In this document: one piece after another, positions 22,462 to 23,057 of the stretch | Position numbering within the stretch: the stretch's first letter is position 1 | How the letters are laid out: every line of letters begins with the position of its first letter | From: Alteromonadaceae bacterium UBA2620 | Lineage (GTDB): Bacteria > Pseudomonadota > Gammaproteobacteria > Enterobacterales > Alteromonadaceae | Direction: 5' to 3' | Length of the DNA stretch: 23,057 nt | Assembly (NCBI GenBank): GCA_002339125.1 | Contig: DDJQ01000145.1 | Location: 1-23,057, forward strand | Translations under genes and position numbers: made by a program | The notes under the pieces: model-generated | The model's database searches: none | Told to the model about the DNA's origin: nothing | What the model saw: only the letters and a program-made list of their open reading frames with translations

Positions 22462-22836
22462 TTAACTACTCAGGTAGGTTTGATAAGCACCGTCACCCCA
22501 GGCAATCAGGGCTTCGTTTTCGAATAACAGCGGTGTGCATTCATCCTGGGTTGTCATACCGTCGGCACGAACGTGCTGGGTACGGTAAAACATGACCTGG
22601 ATCTCACGGCTATCCTGCATTTTGGCTTCGGTAATATCCGGCGTGCCCAGTAAAGCCATTACTTCGGCGCGGGTAATACCCAGCTCCAGTTTGGAAATCT
22701 GCACTTTGTTATACTCTTCCCGGTCCTGCCAGTCCATATTCTCCGGCTTGTCCGGATAAAAGGCGATGAGTAAGAAAGCAAGGACCGCGTAAGAGGCTAC
22801 GCCGATCAAAATAAGTCGGATTGCTTTACTGTTCAT
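22462..22836 (-). CDS. DUF3192 membrane-anchored protein
   Basis: A 124-aa protein with one N-terminal membrane helix (residues 7-27) and a small domain expected in the periplasm. The domain has the repeat-like pattern seen in BamE/SmpA-fold proteins: NKVQISKLELGITRAEVMALLGTPDITEA, then VMFYRTQHVRADGMTTQDECTPLLFENEALIAWGD. This is the DUF3192 signature known from Vibrio, Shewanella and Alteromonas relatives. Its function is unknown; by fold it may assist envelope assembly, which is inference. The ribosome site is weak (AAAGATAA). It precedes the HDOD-like gene by 14 bases. Confidence 0.85.
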   Translation of the reverse strand: MNSKAIRLILIGVASYAVLAFLLIAFYPDKPENMDWQDREEYNKVQISKLELGITRAEVMALLGTPDITEAKMQDSREIQVMFYRTQHVRADGMTTQDECTPLLFENEALIAWGDGAYQTYLSS

Positions 22837-22869
22837 TTATCTTTGTCGTTTTACTGGTTAATTCATTCT

Positions 22870-22914
22870 GGCCCTGCCGGGCCTTAATCAACAGTAGTCT
22901 ATCCAATTAAGGCC
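22870..22914. repeat. Two overlapping hairpins upstream of the DUF3192 gene
   Basis: GGCCTTAAT (22880-22888) and ATTAAGGCC (22906-22914) are a perfect nine-pair inverted repeat with a 17-base loop. GGCCC (22870-22874) and GGGCC (22879-22883) form a second short hairpin sharing four bases (22880-22883) with the first. Both cannot form at once. They lie between the partial upstream gene and DUF3192. Confidence 0.5.
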
Positions 22915-22942
22915 ACACTGTCAGCCTTAACAATGTTACTGA

Positions 22943-23057
22943 TTATGAATCACGGTTAATGCTATAACAGGGCCGGTATTCCGTGCCAGGTAATTTCATG
23001 CGTTGTTGAGCCACAAAGGATTTCAGCAAGGCGTCGATACGAGCCATTAAATCGGCT
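22943..23057 (-). CDS. C-terminal end of an unidentified gene (partial)
   Basis: An open minus-strand frame enters from the right edge and stops with TAA at 22943-22945. The 37 visible residues read ADLMARIDALLKSFV, then AQQRMKLPGTEYRPCYSINRDS, a helix followed by a short polar tail. No family is recognisable from this fragment. An internal ATG would give a 34-residue product, but the open frame continues to the edge, so a truncated larger gene is more likely. Confidence 0.5.
   Translation of the reverse strand, partial: ADLMARIDALLKSFVAQQRMKLPGTEYRPCYSINRDS

Noticed and set aside
1..23057. CRISPR arrays, tRNA or rRNA genes, integron attC sites
   Set aside because: No regularly spaced direct repeats, tRNA-like cloverleaf or rRNA sequence, and no attC core sites were seen on reading; a covariance scan was not possible.

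Overview
The window looks like chromosome of a marine or environmental gammaproteobacterium of the Alteromonadaceae type. This is inferred from gene content: a queA-tgt-yajC-secD-secF run, CheV, a DUF3192 protein, a VC0807-like membrane protein and a yjfIJKLM-yjfC type operon. Species cannot be settled from sequence reading alone.

Layout. Positions 65-3873 carry three plus-strand genes: the chemotaxis coupling protein CheV, a lipoprotein alkaline phosphatase, and an AT-rich acyltransferase that looks like a later arrival. Positions 3934-10365 hold one long minus-strand run, read right to left: DUF2170 (YjfI), PspA/IM30 (YjfJ), a K+ channel with an NAD-binding-like cytoplasmic region, DUF2491 (YjfK), DUF350 (YjfL), a DUF1190 lipoprotein (YjfM), a glutathionylspermidine-synthase-like ATP-grasp enzyme (YjfC), a rhomboid protease and a VC0807-like membrane protein. 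Apart from the channel and the last two genes, the order equals E. coli yjfI-J-K-L-M-C. It reads as an envelope-stress module. A small DUF6471 protein is encoded divergently across a dyad-rich regulatory region.

Positions 11382-16845 are the queuosine (queA, tgt) and Sec-accessory (yajC, secD, secF) genes on the plus strand, closed by a strong terminator. A small helix-hairpin-helix secreted protein (ComEA-like) converges on them, with a Fur-box-like site upstream.

Positions 17263-19609 are accessory DNA and the most informative part. A broken CHASE-domain sensor gene ends at a 171-bp foldback (MITE-like) element. The left terminal inverted repeat of that element is interrupted by an IS1111-group (IS110 family) insertion sequence. 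Its exact ends (17974-19379) can be deduced from subterminal inverted repeats with 3 and 7 flanking bases. Downstream of the transposase, the IS encodes a hairpin whose internal loop carries two short segments matching the two halves of the reconstructed target on opposite strands. That is the expected layout of a bridge (seeker) guide RNA together with the site it chose.

Positions 19610-23057 return to ordinary chromosome on the minus strand: an NAD-type isocitrate dehydrogenase with a clear promoter and UUCG-loop terminator, a divergent HDOD-like protein, a DUF3192 membrane-anchored protein, and the C-terminal end of an unidentified gene.
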